From assembly GCF_017948245.1 (NCBI RefSeq), contig NZ_CP072865.1, positions 3,931,501-3,995,500 of the forward strand: a stretch of 64,000 nt of DNA. Direction: 5' to 3'. Within the stretch, counting starts at the first letter, position 1. Each line of letters begins with the position of its first letter. This DNA comes from Rhizobium sp. NLR16a (GTDB lineage Bacteria; Pseudomonadota; Alphaproteobacteria; Rhizobiales; Rhizobiaceae). Made by a program: the position numbers and the translations under genes. Positions 38,658 to 47,492 of the stretch are shown one piece after another. The notes under the pieces are model-generated. The model searched no databases, was not told the origin of the DNA, and was given only the letters and a program-made list of their open reading frames with translations.

Positions 38658-38743
38658 TAATCTCAAATAGACCCATCCCGTAAGGGGCTGTCAGGGAAAT
38701 GCCTTCTGGGGGTTCCGACAGCTTGCTTCAAGGAGAGAATGAC

Positions 38744-40660
38744 ATGGCAAAAGTAATTGGTATCGACCTTGGAACGACGAATTCCTGCGTCGCAGTCATG
38801 GACGGCAAGGACGCAAAGGTCATCGAGAATGCGGAAGGTGCGCGCACGACCCCTTCCATGGTGGCCTTTTCCGACGATGGCGAGCGCCTCGTCGGCCAGC
38901 CGGCCAAGCGCCAGGCGGTCACCAACCCGACGAACACGCTCTTTGCGGTCAAGCGCCTGATCGGCCGCCGCTACGAAGACCCGACCGTCGAGAAGGACAA
39001 GCATCTCGTTCCCTTCAGCATCGTCAAGGGCGACAATGGCGACGCCTGGGTCGAAGCCAATGGCAAGGGCTACTCGCCCGCACAGATTTCCGCGATGATC
39101 CTTCAGAAGATGAAGGAAACCGCCGAATCCTATCTCGGTGAAAAGGTCGAGAAAGCCGTCATCACTGTTCCCGCCTACTTCAACGACGCGCAGCGCCAGG
39201 CAACCAAGGATGCCGGCAGGATCGCCGGTCTCGAAGTGCTGCGCATCATCAACGAGCCGACTGCTGCCGCTCTCGCCTACGGCCTCGACAAGAAGGACGG
39301 CAAGACGATCGCCGTCTACGACCTTGGCGGCGGCACCTTCGATATTTCGATCCTCGAGATCGGCGACGGCGTCTTCGAAGTGAAGTCCACCAACGGCGAT
39401 ACCTTCCTCGGCGGTGAAGACTTCGACATGCGCCTCGTCGAATATCTCGTTGCCGAATTCAAGAAGGACAACGGCATCGACCTGAAGAACGACAAGCTTG
39501 CCCTGCAGCGCCTCAAGGAAGCTGCCGAAAAGGCGAAGATCGAACTGTCGTCCTCGCAGCAGACCGAAATCAACCTGCCGTTCATCACGGCTGACGCCTC
39601 CGGTCCGAAGCACCTGACGCTGAAGCTGACCCGCGCCAAGCTCGAGAGCCTGGTCGACGATCTCGTCCAGCGCACGATCGCTCCGTGCAAAGCGGCTCTC
39701 AAGGATGCCGGCGTCACCGCTGCCGAAATCGACGAAGTGGTCCTCGTCGGCGGCATGAGCCGCATGCCGAAGGTGCAGGAAGTCGTCAAGCAGCTGTTCG
39801 GCAAGGAGCCGCACAAGGGCGTCAATCCGGATGAAGTGGTTGCGCTCGGCGCCGCCATCCAGGCCGGCGTTCTGCAGGGCGACGTCAAGGACGTCCTGCT
39901 GCTCGACGTCACCCCGTTGTCGCTCGGCATTGAGACACTCGGCGGCGTCTTCACCCGTCTGATCGAACGCAACACGACAATCCCGACTAAGAAGAGCCAG
40001 ACCTTCTCGACCGCCGAAGACAACCAGCAGGCCGTCACCATCCGCGTTTCGCAGGGCGAACGCGAAATGGCTGCCGACAACAAGCTGCTCGGCCAGTTCG
40101 ACCTCGTCGGCCTGCCGCCGTCGCCGCGCGGCGTGCCGCAGATCGAAGTCACCTTTGACATCGACGCCAACGGCATCGTGCAGGTTTCGGCCAAGGACAA
40201 GGGCACCGGCAAGGAACAGCAGATCCGCATCCAGGCTTCCGGCGGCCTCTCCGACGCCGACATCGAAAAGATGGTGAAGGATGCCGAATCCCACGCTGCC
40301 GAAGACAAGAAGCGCCGCGAGACCGTGGAAGCCAAGAACCAGGCCGAGAGCCTGATCCACTCCACGGAAAAGTCGCTGAAGGATTACGGCGACAAGGTCT
40401 CCGAAGCCGACCGCACCGCCATCTCGGATGCGATCGCCGCGCTGAAGTCCTCGACCGAGGCAACCGAAGCCGACGCCGAAGACATCAAGGCCAAGACCCA
40501 GACGCTGATGGAAGTTTCCATGAAGCTCGGCCAGGCGATCTATGAAGCACAGCAGGCCGAAGGCGGCGCTGCTCCCGATACCTCCGCGGAAGGCGGCGAC
40601 AATGTCGTCGACGCCGACTACGAGGAAATCAAGGACGACGACCGCAAGAAGTCCGCGTAA
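38744..40660 (+). CDS. dnaK: Chaperone protein DnaK (Hsp70)
   Basis: The 638-residue Hsp70 has an ATPase domain at residues 1-380 ([46 protein letters not shown]). The interdomain linker [16 protein letters not shown] is followed by the substrate-binding domain and a helical lid ending in Asp/Glu-rich [16 protein letters not shown]. It refolds proteins with DnaJ and GrpE and also tunes RpoH. The ATG at 38744 with AAGGAGAG is preferred to an in-frame ATG at 38699. Confidence 0.99.
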   Translation: MAKVIGIDLGTTNSCVAVMDGKDAKVIENAEGARTTPSMVAFSDDGERLVGQPAKRQAVTNPTNTLFAVKRLIGRRYEDPTVEKDKHLVPFSIVKGDNGDAWVEANGKGYSPAQISAMILQKMKETAESYLGEKVEKAVITVPAYFNDAQRQATKDAGRIAGLEVLRIINEPTAAALAYGLDKKDGKTIAVYDLGGGTFDISILEIGDGVFEVKSTNGDTFLGGEDFDMRLVEYLVAEFKKDNGIDLKNDKLALQRLKEAAEKAKIELSSSQQTEINLPFITADASGPKHLTLKLTRAKLESLVDDLVQRTIAPCKAALKDAGVTAAEIDEVVLVGGMSRMPKVQEVVKQLFGKEPHKGVNPDEVVALGAAIQAGVLQGDVKDVLLLDVTPLSLGIETLGGVFTRLIERNTTIPTKKSQTFSTAEDNQQAVTIRVSQGEREMAADNKLLGQFDLVGLPPSPRGVPQIEVTFDIDANGIVQVSAKDKGTGKEQQIRIQASGGLSDADIEKMVKDAESHAAEDKKRRETVEAKNQAESLIHSTEKSLKDYGDKVSEADRTAISDAIAALKSSTEATEADAEDIKAKTQTLMEVSMKLGQAIYEAQQAEGGAAPDTSAEGGDNVVDADYEEIKDDDRKKSA

Positions 40661-40694
40661 TCCGCGGCGGCGTGGTTATGCTTCAACACCTGAT

Positions 40695-40718
40695 CCGGCT
40701 GCTCACCATGGCAGCCGG
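40695..40718 (+). terminator. Intercistronic hairpin between dnaK and dnaJ
   Basis: CCGGCTGC and GCAGCCGG form an 8-bp stem with an 8-base loop in the 85-base gap. There is no T run, so it more likely limits read-through or blocks mRNA decay, keeping DnaK above DnaJ. Confidence 0.6.
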
Positions 40719-40745
40719 AAATCCATTTCCGGGGTTTAATCCTTA

Positions 40746-41873
40746 ATGGCAAAAGCGGACTTTTACGAAACTCTGGGTGTAGCCAAATCGGCGGACGAGA
40801 AAGAGCTGAAGAGCGCCTTCCGAAAGCTGGCGATGAAATATCATCCGGACAAGAACCCGGATGACAAGGAAGCCGAACGGAAGTTCAAGGAAATCAACGA
40901 AGCCTATGAAATGCTCAAGGACCCGCAGAAGCGGGCAGCCTATGATCGTTATGGCCACGCAGCCTTTGAGCATGGCGGCATGGGCGGCGGTGGCGGCGGC
41001 TTTGCCGGCGGCGGCTTCTCCGACATCTTCGAGGATATTTTCGGCGAGATGATGGGCGGCGGACGGGCGCGCCAGCGCTCGTCGGGAGGCCGCGAACGCG
41101 GCGCCGATCTTCGCTACAATATGGAAATAACGCTGGAAGAGGCTTTCTCGGGCAAGACGGCGCAGATCCGCGTTCCCACCTCCGTCACCTGCGACGTCTG
41201 TTCGGGTTCAGGCGCCAAGCCCGGCACGCAACCGAAGAACTGCGGCACCTGCCAGGGCACGGGCCGCGTGCGCGCGGCGCAGGGTTTCTTCTCGATCGAG
41301 CGGACCTGCCCGACCTGCCACGGCCGTGGCCAGATCATTCCCGATCCGTGTCCGAAGTGCCACGGCCAGGGCCGGGTGACGGAAGAGCGGTCACTCTCGG
41401 TCAATATTCCCGCCGGCATCGAGGACGGCACGCGCATCCGCCTACAGGGCGAGGGCGAAGCCGGGGCTCGCGGCGGACCGGCCGGCGATCTTTATATCTT
41501 CCTGTCGGTGAAGCCGCATGAATTCTACCAGCGTGACGGAGCCGACCTCTATTGCGCCGTGCCGATCTCGATGACGACGGCTGCTCTCGGCGGAACCTTC
41601 GACGTAGCGACACTCGACGGCACCAAATCGCGGGTGAGCGTGCCTGAGGGCACGCAGGCCGGCAAACAGTTCCGTCTCAAGGGCAAGGGCATGCCGGTGC
41701 TGCGTTCGGCGCAGACGGGCGACCTTTATATCCAGATCCAGATCGAGACACCGCAAAAGCTCACCAAGCGTCAGCGCGAACTGCTGCAGGAATTCGAGCA
41801 GATTTCTTCCAAGGAGAACAATCCGGAGTCGACGGGTTTCTTTGCCCGGATGAAGGAATTCTTCGAAGGCTGA
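40746..41873 (+). CDS. dnaJ: Chaperone protein DnaJ (type I Hsp40)
   Basis: The 375-residue co-chaperone has the J domain with HPD in YHPDKNPDD, and a Gly/Phe linker ([15 protein letters not shown]). Four CxxCxGxG zinc motifs follow ([32 protein letters not shown]), then the C-terminal substrate domains. It delivers clients to DnaK and stimulates ATP hydrolysis. It has an unremarkable AATGG start context, and the upstream hairpin suggests shared transcription with dnaK. Confidence 0.99.
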   Translation: MAKADFYETLGVAKSADEKELKSAFRKLAMKYHPDKNPDDKEAERKFKEINEAYEMLKDPQKRAAYDRYGHAAFEHGGMGGGGGGFAGGGFSDIFEDIFGEMMGGGRARQRSSGGRERGADLRYNMEITLEEAFSGKTAQIRVPTSVTCDVCSGSGAKPGTQPKNCGTCQGTGRVRAAQGFFSIERTCPTCHGRGQIIPDPCPKCHGQGRVTEERSLSVNIPAGIEDGTRIRLQGEGEAGARGGPAGDLYIFLSVKPHEFYQRDGADLYCAVPISMTTAALGGTFDVATLDGTKSRVSVPEGTQAGKQFRLKGKGMPVLRSAQTGDLYIQIQIETPQKLTKRQRELLQEFEQISSKENNPESTGFFARMKEFFEG

Positions 41874-41897
41874 GCCGTCGATCGATAGGCAATCGCG

Positions 41898-41931
41898 AAA
41901 GCCGGGGACGGAAACGTCTCCGGCTTTTTTT
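41898..41931 (+). terminator. Intrinsic terminator after dnaJ
   Basis: AAAGCCGGGGACG-GAAA-CGTCTCCGGCTTT with one G/T-type mismatch, then a run of seven T: a strong terminator of the dnaKJ operon. Confidence 0.92.
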
Positions 41932-41976
41932 GCACCCGCAAATCCTGATTTGGGACATGGGCAGTTCCTGCCAGGC

Positions 41977-42014
41977 GATCTGTTCCAGATCTGCCGCGCA
42001 ATCTGTTCCAGATC
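41977..42014. promoter_or_regulatory. Twin dyad ATCTGTTCCAGAT, possible operator
   Basis: ATCTGTTCCAGAT, an imperfect palindrome with arms ATCTG/CAGAT, occurs at 41978-41990 and again at 42001-42013, 23 bases apart and so about two helix turns. The pair lies in the 361-base gap after dnaJ, upstream of a small ORF. Its ligand is unknown. Confidence 0.4.
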
Positions 42015-42165
42015 GACACGGTGCCCACTCGGAACAGGAACTTGCGTTAACGCAGCCCGATGATGCCGCTTGCAAGTTTTTAAAATGACTCCAATCTCTG
42101 CTGTCAGCGCATGACCCAGGAGCTCGGAATCGATGTCAGGGGGTGATGCGCAGTTTCAGAGCGAC

Positions 42166-42204
42166 AGAGCGTTTCCCGCGCGTCCAATTGGACGCAGGCG
42201 CTCT
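42166..42204. repeat. Rhizobial intergenic palindrome
   Basis: AGAGCG ... CGCTCT arms (42166-42171 and 42199-42204) enclose GCGTCC-AATT-GGACGC (42180-42195). The same outer arms and inner G/C stem layout recur at 48860-48897. I recognise it as a common repeat family of Rhizobiales. Confidence 0.7.
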
Positions 42205-42234
42205 AACGGGGACCACGAAGCAAGAGTATCCATC

Positions 42235-42435
42235 ATGGCGCCAGCCTTTTCCTCTCAGTCCGAAGATGTCGACGTTCTCGCCGGCGCCATTTACACATGG
42301 TGTGCCGAGCGCAATATCAAGCTTCGCAGCCAGCAGGGCCTTTCCATCGCCAGTATCGCGATCGACCTCTACCACGCCGGCCACCAGACGCAGGACGACC
42401 TGCTAACGGCGTTGCATGGGTGCGAGATTCACTGA
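42235..42435 (+). CDS. Small conserved-looking hypothetical protein (66 residues)
   Basis: From the ATG at 42235 the protein begins MAPAFSSQSEDVDVLAGAIY and contains WCAERNIKLRSQQG and IASIAIDLYHAGHQTQDDLL, a soluble helical pattern. Codon use is like the neighbours, with third positions G/C-rich. I do not recognise a domain. The frame is open upstream to 42133, but that part crosses the intergenic palindrome, so the later ATG is preferred. It faces the XRE regulator gene. Confidence 0.6.
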   Translation: MAPAFSSQSEDVDVLAGAIYTWCAERNIKLRSQQGLSIASIAIDLYHAGHQTQDDLLTALHGCEIH

Positions 42436-42561
42436 TTCACCAACGCGTCGCGAAATGCGTCTACCGCTGGGGACAGGCAGCCCCCCCGACATGGCTCGGA
42501 GGTCATCCCTGTCTGGAGAAGTCTTGCTTCTCCCGAAGGTCAGCTAACCGCTTCAGCGGAG

Positions 42562-42927
42562 TCAGGCGGCGCTATCGACCGCTTCGCCGCTCATCAGTGT
42601 AAGGATTGTCTTGACCGCTTCCTTGCCTGCCGCCGAATTCAGCTTGTCGTAGCTCAGCGCAAGGGCATAGGCATCAGGGCTGAGTTCGATACGGCCGCCG
42701 AATTCCGATATATCGGTCCCCTCGAAGAGGGCGGCGATCTCGACGCCGAGAAAAACCGCGATCTGATGCAGCTTGCTGGCTGAAACCCGGTTCGTTCCCT
42801 TTTCATATTTCTGGATCTGCTGGAAAGTCAGTCCGAGTGCTTCACCGAGCTCGAGCTGGGAAACACGACGAATGGCGCGAAGCTGTCTGATGTTGCGACC
42901 AACGATGATATCGACCGGATCTGGCAC
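42562..42927 (-). CDS. XRE-family transcriptional regulator
   Basis: The 121-residue protein has an N-terminal HTH_3 domain at about residues 8-65: VGRNIRQLRAIRRVSQLELG, then LTFQQIQKYEKGTNRVSASKL. A short C-terminal part of about 50 residues follows (DAYALALSYDKLNSAAGKEA). Such single-HTH proteins are frequent in rhizobial chromosomes and resemble phage Cro/C2-type repressors. No toxin partner is visible beside it, and the target is unknown. Confidence 0.88.
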   Translation of the reverse strand: MPDPVDIIVGRNIRQLRAIRRVSQLELGEALGLTFQQIQKYEKGTNRVSASKLHQIAVFLGVEIAALFEGTDISEFGGRIELSPDAYALALSYDKLNSAAGKEAVKTILTLMSGEAVDSAA

Positions 42928-43307
42928 TTCACCACTCTCTTATACATGAACCTTTTGTTCACCATATCGTTTTCCCGAGATAAGGCAATCCTGTAGTTGC
43001 AAAATTCAACCGGCTTTTTGCAGGCGTCACGTTACGTCAGCAAACGCCGAGAAATGCCGCAGAAGCCCTGTCATCCAGGTGATCGGAGCGCGACGACGAC
43101 GGCTGTCGTCGGTAAGGACGGCCAATCTCGACGCCTCGGATTCGGTTGTATTTTTCGCGGGTTCGAGAAAACCGTACCGAAAAGTTCCGGAATTGACCGT
43201 GTTTACGATGCTCCCCGTCAAGCGGGCGCGATCCGCGCGCGAAGCTGCGCGCTTGCCATCTGCGCCGCTTCGGCTTAGCTGTCACGCTTCACGGACCCGG
43301 ATACGCA
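42928..43307. other. Gap between the XRE regulator and recF
   Basis: These 380 bases separate divergent genes. The first 70 are AT-rich and probably hold the regulator's promoter. Short open frames on both strands (for example 42997-43278) show no recognisable domain and no good ribosome site. I see no RNA gene here. Confidence 0.5.
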
Positions 43308-44432
43308 ATGCCGCATAAGGTTTCTCTCTCCCGTCTGAAGCTGACGGACTTCCGCAATTATGCGGCCGCGAGCCTTAGCCTCGATGGTCGGCACGCCGTG
43401 CTGACCGGAGACAATGGCGCCGGCAAGACCAATCTCATGGAGGCGGTCTCGCTGCTTTCGCCCGGCCGCGGCCTGCGCCGAGCCGCCTATGGCGACATTA
43501 CCCGCGTCGGCGCGGCCGGCGGCTTTTCGATCTTCGCGGCGCTGGATGGCATGGAGGGCGAGGTCGAGATCGGAACCGGCATAGAAGCGGGTGAGGAGAC
43601 CACAGCCCGCCGGCTTCGCATCAACGGCACCCCGGCAAAAACCGCCGACGAGTTGACCGATCACCTGCGTCTTCTCTGGCTGACACCGGCGATGGACGGG
43701 CTCTTCACCGGCGCCTCCTCCGACCGCCGGCGCTTTCTCGACCGGCTGGTGCTGTCGCTCGATCCGGCCCACGGCCGCCGCGCCAGCGATTTCGAGCGTG
43801 CCATGCGCAGCCGCAACAAACTGCTGGACGAGAGCCGCTTCGACCCTTCCTGGCTTGCGGGTATCGAAGAACAGATGGCAAGCCTCGGTATTGCCATGGC
43901 GCTCGCCCGCCAGGAAATGCTCGGCCTTTTGAGCCGGCTGATCGAGGAAACACTGGAGAGCTCGCCTTTCCCCTCGGCCTCACTGCAGCTCTCGGGCTTC
44001 ATGGACGGCCAGTTCTCGCGCCCATCGGTCGACCTCGAGGACGACTACGCGGAAATGCTGGCCGAGAGCCGCTACCGCGATGCCGGCGCGGGGCGCACGC
44101 TGGAGGGACCGCACCGGGCTGACCTCATCGTCCACCACCGCGAAAAGGCGATGGAGGCGGCGCGTTGTTCCACCGGCGAGCAGAAAGCGCTGCTTGTCGG
44201 CCTGGTGCTTGCCCATGCACGACTCGTCGGCAATCTTACCGCCCATGCGCCGATCCTGCTGCTCGACGAAATCGCCGCGCATCTCGACGAGAACAGGCGC
44301 GCCGCGTTGTTCGACCTCATCGACGGACTGGGCGGTCAGGCCTTCATGACCGGAACGGATCGGGGAATGTTCTCGGCCCTCGGCGACAGGGCGCAGTTCT
44401 TTACGGTTGCGGACGGAAGGGTGTTCGGATGA
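43308..44432 (+). CDS. recF: DNA replication and repair protein RecF
   Basis: RecF (374 residues) is an SMC-like ATPase that loads RecA at gaps with RecO and RecR; recR is also in this window. The Walker A GDNGAGKTN is at residues 34-42. LKLTDFRNY at the N-terminus, the signature CSTGEQKALL and Walker B ILLLDEIAAHLD are intact. It is not beside dnaN/gyrB as in gammaproteobacteria. Its stop overlaps the start of a moeB-like gene by ATGA. Confidence 0.97.
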   Translation: MPHKVSLSRLKLTDFRNYAAASLSLDGRHAVLTGDNGAGKTNLMEAVSLLSPGRGLRRAAYGDITRVGAAGGFSIFAALDGMEGEVEIGTGIEAGEETTARRLRINGTPAKTADELTDHLRLLWLTPAMDGLFTGASSDRRRFLDRLVLSLDPAHGRRASDFERAMRSRNKLLDESRFDPSWLAGIEEQMASLGIAMALARQEMLGLLSRLIEETLESSPFPSASLQLSGFMDGQFSRPSVDLEDDYAEMLAESRYRDAGAGRTLEGPHRADLIVHHREKAMEAARCSTGEQKALLVGLVLAHARLVGNLTAHAPILLLDEIAAHLDENRRAALFDLIDGLGGQAFMTGTDRGMFSALGDRAQFFTVADGRVFG

Positions 44433-45262
44433 GGGAGACAGCTTTTCCCGATGTCGCTTTTCCCGATGTCGGGGGCCATGCTACCATCGCCGCCATGGAA
44501 CCTCTCAGCCCCGATGAAATCGCCCGGTATCAACGCCATATCCTGCTCCCCGAAATCGGCGGCGCAGGCCAGCAGAAACTCAAGGCCGCCCGCGTGCTGG
44601 TGATCGGCGCCGGCGGGCTCGGTGCGCCGATTCTGCAATATCTCGCCGCCGCCGGTATCGGCACGCTCGGCATCGTCGACGACGACCGGGTGTCGCTGTC
44701 CAATCTGCAGCGCCAGGTGATCCATGATTCCGGCACGATCGGCGAGCGGAAAACCGAAAGCGCCGCCTTGGCCATTGCCAGGCTCAACCCGCATGTGCGG
44801 CTCATCCGCTTCGAGGAACGCTTTTCTCGCGAGACTGCCCGGCGTCAATTGTCCGGCTTCGATCTCCTGATCGACGGCTCCGACAATTTCGATACGCGTT
44901 ATGCCGCGGCCGATGCGGCGGAGGAAGCACGTATCCCACTCGTCACCGGAGCCGTCGGTCGTTTCGACGGTTCGCTGACGGTGCTAAAACCTTACGCGAC
45001 GGCCGAGGACGGAGCGCCCAACCCAGGCTACCGCGACCTGTTTCCCGAGGCGCCACCGGCGGGCCTGATCCCCAGCTGCGCCGAAGCCGGTGTCATCGGC
45101 GCGCTCACCGGCGTCATCGGCACGATGATGGCGATGGAGGCGATCAAGCTCGTCACCGGCGCCGGCGAGCCGCTGATCGGGCGGCTGCTGCTTTACGACG
45201 CACTCTCGGCCCGGTTCGAAACCGTGCGCTACAAGCGCCGCCGCGCAAGGCAGGCCGGATGA
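44429..45262 (+). CDS. moeB: MoeB/ThiF-type adenylyltransferase lacking zinc cysteines
   Basis: This E1-like protein adenylates the C-terminal Gly of a ubiquitin-like sulfur carrier such as MoaD. Clear motifs are LSPDEIARYQRHILLPEIGG, the nucleotide loop GAGGLGAPILQYL, DDDRVSLSNLQRQV and the PSCAEAGVIGALTGVIG loop. The CxxC pair normally before LFPE is replaced by GYRD and the second pair near the C-terminus is also absent, so the structural zinc is lost. The start is either 44429 (overlapping recF) or the ATG at 44495, which begins MEPLSPDEI. The stretch between holds a 15-bp tandem repeat. Confidence 0.88.
   Translation: MRETAFPDVAFPDVGGHATIAAMEPLSPDEIARYQRHILLPEIGGAGQQKLKAARVLVIGAGGLGAPILQYLAAAGIGTLGIVDDDRVSLSNLQRQVIHDSGTIGERKTESAALAIARLNPHVRLIRFEERFSRETARRQLSGFDLLIDGSDNFDTRYAAADAAEEARIPLVTGAVGRFDGSLTVLKPYATAEDGAPNPGYRDLFPEAPPAGLIPSCAEAGVIGALTGVIGTMMAMEAIKLVTGAGEPLIGRLLLYDALSARFETVRYKRRRARQAG
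44441..44470 (+). repeat. 15-bp exact tandem duplication at the moeB 5' end
   Basis: GCTTTTCCCGATGTC occurs twice in tandem, encoding AFPDVAFPDV if the upstream start is used. It looks like a recent slippage duplication in an unconserved leader. Confidence 0.9.
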
Positions 45263-45732
45263 CGATTATCCGCCTTGATCGGAGCTTCACGCGCTGGGAC
45301 GAGCTGCTCGCCCTCATCCTCACGGCCTTCGCTTCGATGAACGGGAGGATCGATCCGCCGTCCTCGGCGCTCAGTCTGACGGCGGAGGCGCTGGCAGCAA
45401 AGGCTGAGGCCGAGATCGGCCATGTCGTCATCGACGATGGCAAACTGACCGGCTGCCTGTTTCTGCGGCCGGAGGCCGATTGTCTCTATGTCGGCAAGCT
45501 CGCCGTTCTGCCGGCAGCGCAAGGCAAGGGCCTCGGCAGGCGTTTGCTCGCAGTTGCCGAGGAGACGGCTGCAGAACTCGGCTTTGCCGCTTTGCGGCTG
45601 GAGACACGCATCGAGCTCACCGACAATCACGCCGTCTTTGCCGCCTGGGGATTTTCCAGAAGCGCCGAAAAGGCCCATCCTGGTTTTGCCAGGACGACCT
45701 TCGTCGAGATGCGGAAGATCCTTACTCGCTGA
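45259..45732 (+). CDS. GNAT-family acetyltransferase
   Basis: The 157-residue protein has the GNAT acetyl-CoA loop: LYVGKLAVLPAAQGKGLGRRLL (motif A, about residues 75-98), followed by motif B with AAWGFSRSAEK. The substrate could be an amino group of a small molecule or protein and cannot be predicted. It overlaps moeB by ATGA and ends the recF operon. Confidence 0.88.
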   Translation: MTIIRLDRSFTRWDELLALILTAFASMNGRIDPPSSALSLTAEALAAKAEAEIGHVVIDDGKLTGCLFLRPEADCLYVGKLAVLPAAQGKGLGRRLLAVAEETAAELGFAALRLETRIELTDNHAVFAAWGFSRSAEKAHPGFARTTFVEMRKILTR

Positions 45733-45765
45733 CGCGCATCGACCGAATCCGCTCCCCGAATTAGC

Positions 45766-46767
45766 TCACCGGCCCGGCAGCACCCGGTTCGGCGGTCTGT
45801 GGCCGTCGATGAAGGTGCGGATATTGATGATGACCTTGTCGCCCATGTCGATCCGGCCTTCGATCGTCGCCGAACTCATATGCGGCAGCAGCACGACCTT
45901 GCCCTCATTGGCGAGCTTGACGAGCTTCGGATTGACGGCCGGCTCGTTCTCGAACACGTCGAGGCCGGCGCCGGCGATCTTGCCCTCCCTCAGGCATTTG
46001 ATCAGCTGGGCTTCATCGACGACGTCACCGCGCGCTGTATTGACGAGATAGGCGGTGGGCTGCAGCAGCGCCAGGCGGCGCGCCGAAATCAGGTGAAAGG
46101 TTGCCGGTGTCGAGGGGCAGTTGATCGAGACGATGTCGACACGGGCCAGCATCTGGTCGAGGCTTTCCCAATAGGTTGCCTCCAACTCGTCCTCGACGGC
46201 TGGATTGACGCGCTTGCGATTGTGATAGTGGATCGAAAGACCAAAAGCCTTGGCGCGGCGGGCCACCGCCGTGCCGATACGCCCCATGCCGACGATGCCG
46301 ATGCGCTTTCCGTGAATGCGCCGGCCGAGCATCCAGGTGGGAGACCAGCCGGCCCACTCGCCCGGCTTGTCGGTCAGGATCCGCGCCCCTTCGCCGAGCC
46401 GCCTCGGAACCGCGAGAATCAGCGCCATTGTCATATCGGCGGTGTCCTCGGTCAGGACGTTCGGCGTGTTGGTGACGGTGATGCCCTTGCGCGCCGCCGC
46501 CTCGACGTCGATGTGGTCGGTGCCGTTGGAGAAGCTGGCAATAAGCTTCATCTGCGGCCCCGCCTCTTCGATCAGGGCCGCATCGATGCGATCGGTGACC
46601 GTCGGCACCAGCACGTCGGCAGTCCGGACAGCGGCGATAAGCTCGGGAACGGAGCGCGGCGCGTCATCGATGTTCAGCTCGGCATCGAACAGCTCCCGCA
46701 TTCGGGTTTCGACGGCATCCGGCAGCTTGCGGGTGATATAGACCTTCGGTTTTTTCTTCGCTGTCAT
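45766..46767 (-). CDS. D-2-hydroxyacid dehydrogenase (glyoxylate reductase type)
   Basis: The 333-residue NAD(P)H enzyme of the D-isomer 2-hydroxyacid dehydrogenase family has the Rossmann motif GIVGMGRIGTAVARRAKAFG near residue 158. The catalytic triad is Arg in NTARGDVVDE, Glu in FENEPAVNP and His in LLPHMSSAT. TWMLGRRIHGKRIG and FSNGTDHIDV fit glyoxylate/hydroxypyruvate reductases (GyaR-like). It is a single gene, convergent with the GNAT gene. Confidence 0.92.
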   Translation of the reverse strand: MTAKKKPKVYITRKLPDAVETRMRELFDAELNIDDAPRSVPELIAAVRTADVLVPTVTDRIDAALIEEAGPQMKLIASFSNGTDHIDVEAAARKGITVTNTPNVLTEDTADMTMALILAVPRRLGEGARILTDKPGEWAGWSPTWMLGRRIHGKRIGIVGMGRIGTAVARRAKAFGLSIHYHNRKRVNPAVEDELEATYWESLDQMLARVDIVSINCPSTPATFHLISARRLALLQPTAYLVNTARGDVVDEAQLIKCLREGKIAGAGLDVFENEPAVNPKLVKLANEGKVVLLPHMSSATIEGRIDMGDKVIINIRTFIDGHRPPNRVLPGR

Positions 46768-46952
46768 GGCTGCCTGCGGTGCCTTGTTCAGAGGTCTTTA
46801 ACCAAGAGGGGTGATAATTTTCCCGTTCCGGGCAATTTCTACCAGACCCGCACGCGAAGACAAACAAAACTCGTGGTGCAGCCGGGGAATGTCAAAGCCC
46901 GGACCGCGTGCAGGCCGGGCTTGCCCGCGAATTCGAGCAAACGGAAGCCTCC

Positions 46953-47492
46953 ATGCGCAGCAAAGTCCTGAAGTCCTGCCTCGCCCTCGCGATCGCTCTG
47001 GCCGCATCCATGGGAACCTTAGAATTTGCTCATGCGCAGGCGGCCAAAGGGCCGAGCGGCCTGCCGTTGCCGCGCTTCGTCACATTGAAATCGAAGCGCG
47101 TCAACCTGCGCATCGGCCCCGGAACGGATTTCGCCGTATCGTGGATGTATCTGAAATCCGGCCTGCCGGTGGAAATCATCCAGGAATACGACAATTGGCG
47201 CCGCATCCGCGATGCCGACGGCACTGAAGGCTGGGTCAATCAGTCGCTGCTGTCAGGCCAGCGCGCGGCGATCGCCGCACCCTGGATGAAGGCGAAGGGC
47301 AAGGGCGTCTATGTCAACCTGCGCCGCGAGGCGCAGCCCTCCGCCTCGATCGTCGCCAAGCTGGAACCCGGCGTGATGCTGACGATCGGCGAATGCAACG
47401 GCGATTGGTGCCACGCAGAAACCGACGGCGCCGCAGGCTGGGTGGCGCAGTCGGAAATCTGGGGCGCCTATCCCGGCGAGGCCTTCAAATAA
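46953..47492 (+). CDS. Secreted protein with two SH3b domains
   Basis: The 179-residue protein has a signal peptide ending near FAHAQA (about residue 28). Two SH3b repeats follow: VTLKSKRVNLRIGPGTDFAV to GWVNQSLL, and KGKGVYVNLRREAQPSASIV to AGWVAQSEIWGAY. It probably binds the cell wall in the periplasm. The ATG at 46953 with CGGAAG is chosen over a GTG at 46908. Its stop lies within the 3' end of the convergent kinase gene (8-base overlap). Confidence 0.9.
   Translation: MRSKVLKSCLALAIALAASMGTLEFAHAQAAKGPSGLPLPRFVTLKSKRVNLRIGPGTDFAVSWMYLKSGLPVEIIQEYDNWRRIRDADGTEGWVNQSLLSGQRAAIAAPWMKAKGKGVYVNLRREAQPSASIVAKLEPGVMLTIGECNGDWCHAETDGAAGWVAQSEIWGAYPGEAFK

Noticed and set aside
38663..40360. A 565-codon open frame antisense to dnaK
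   Set aside because: Long antisense frames on dnaK are a known artefact of its codon use; nothing else supports a gene here.
42997..43278. Short open frame upstream of recF
   Set aside because: Low-complexity Arg-rich translation, no ribosome site, and competing frames on the other strand of equal length.
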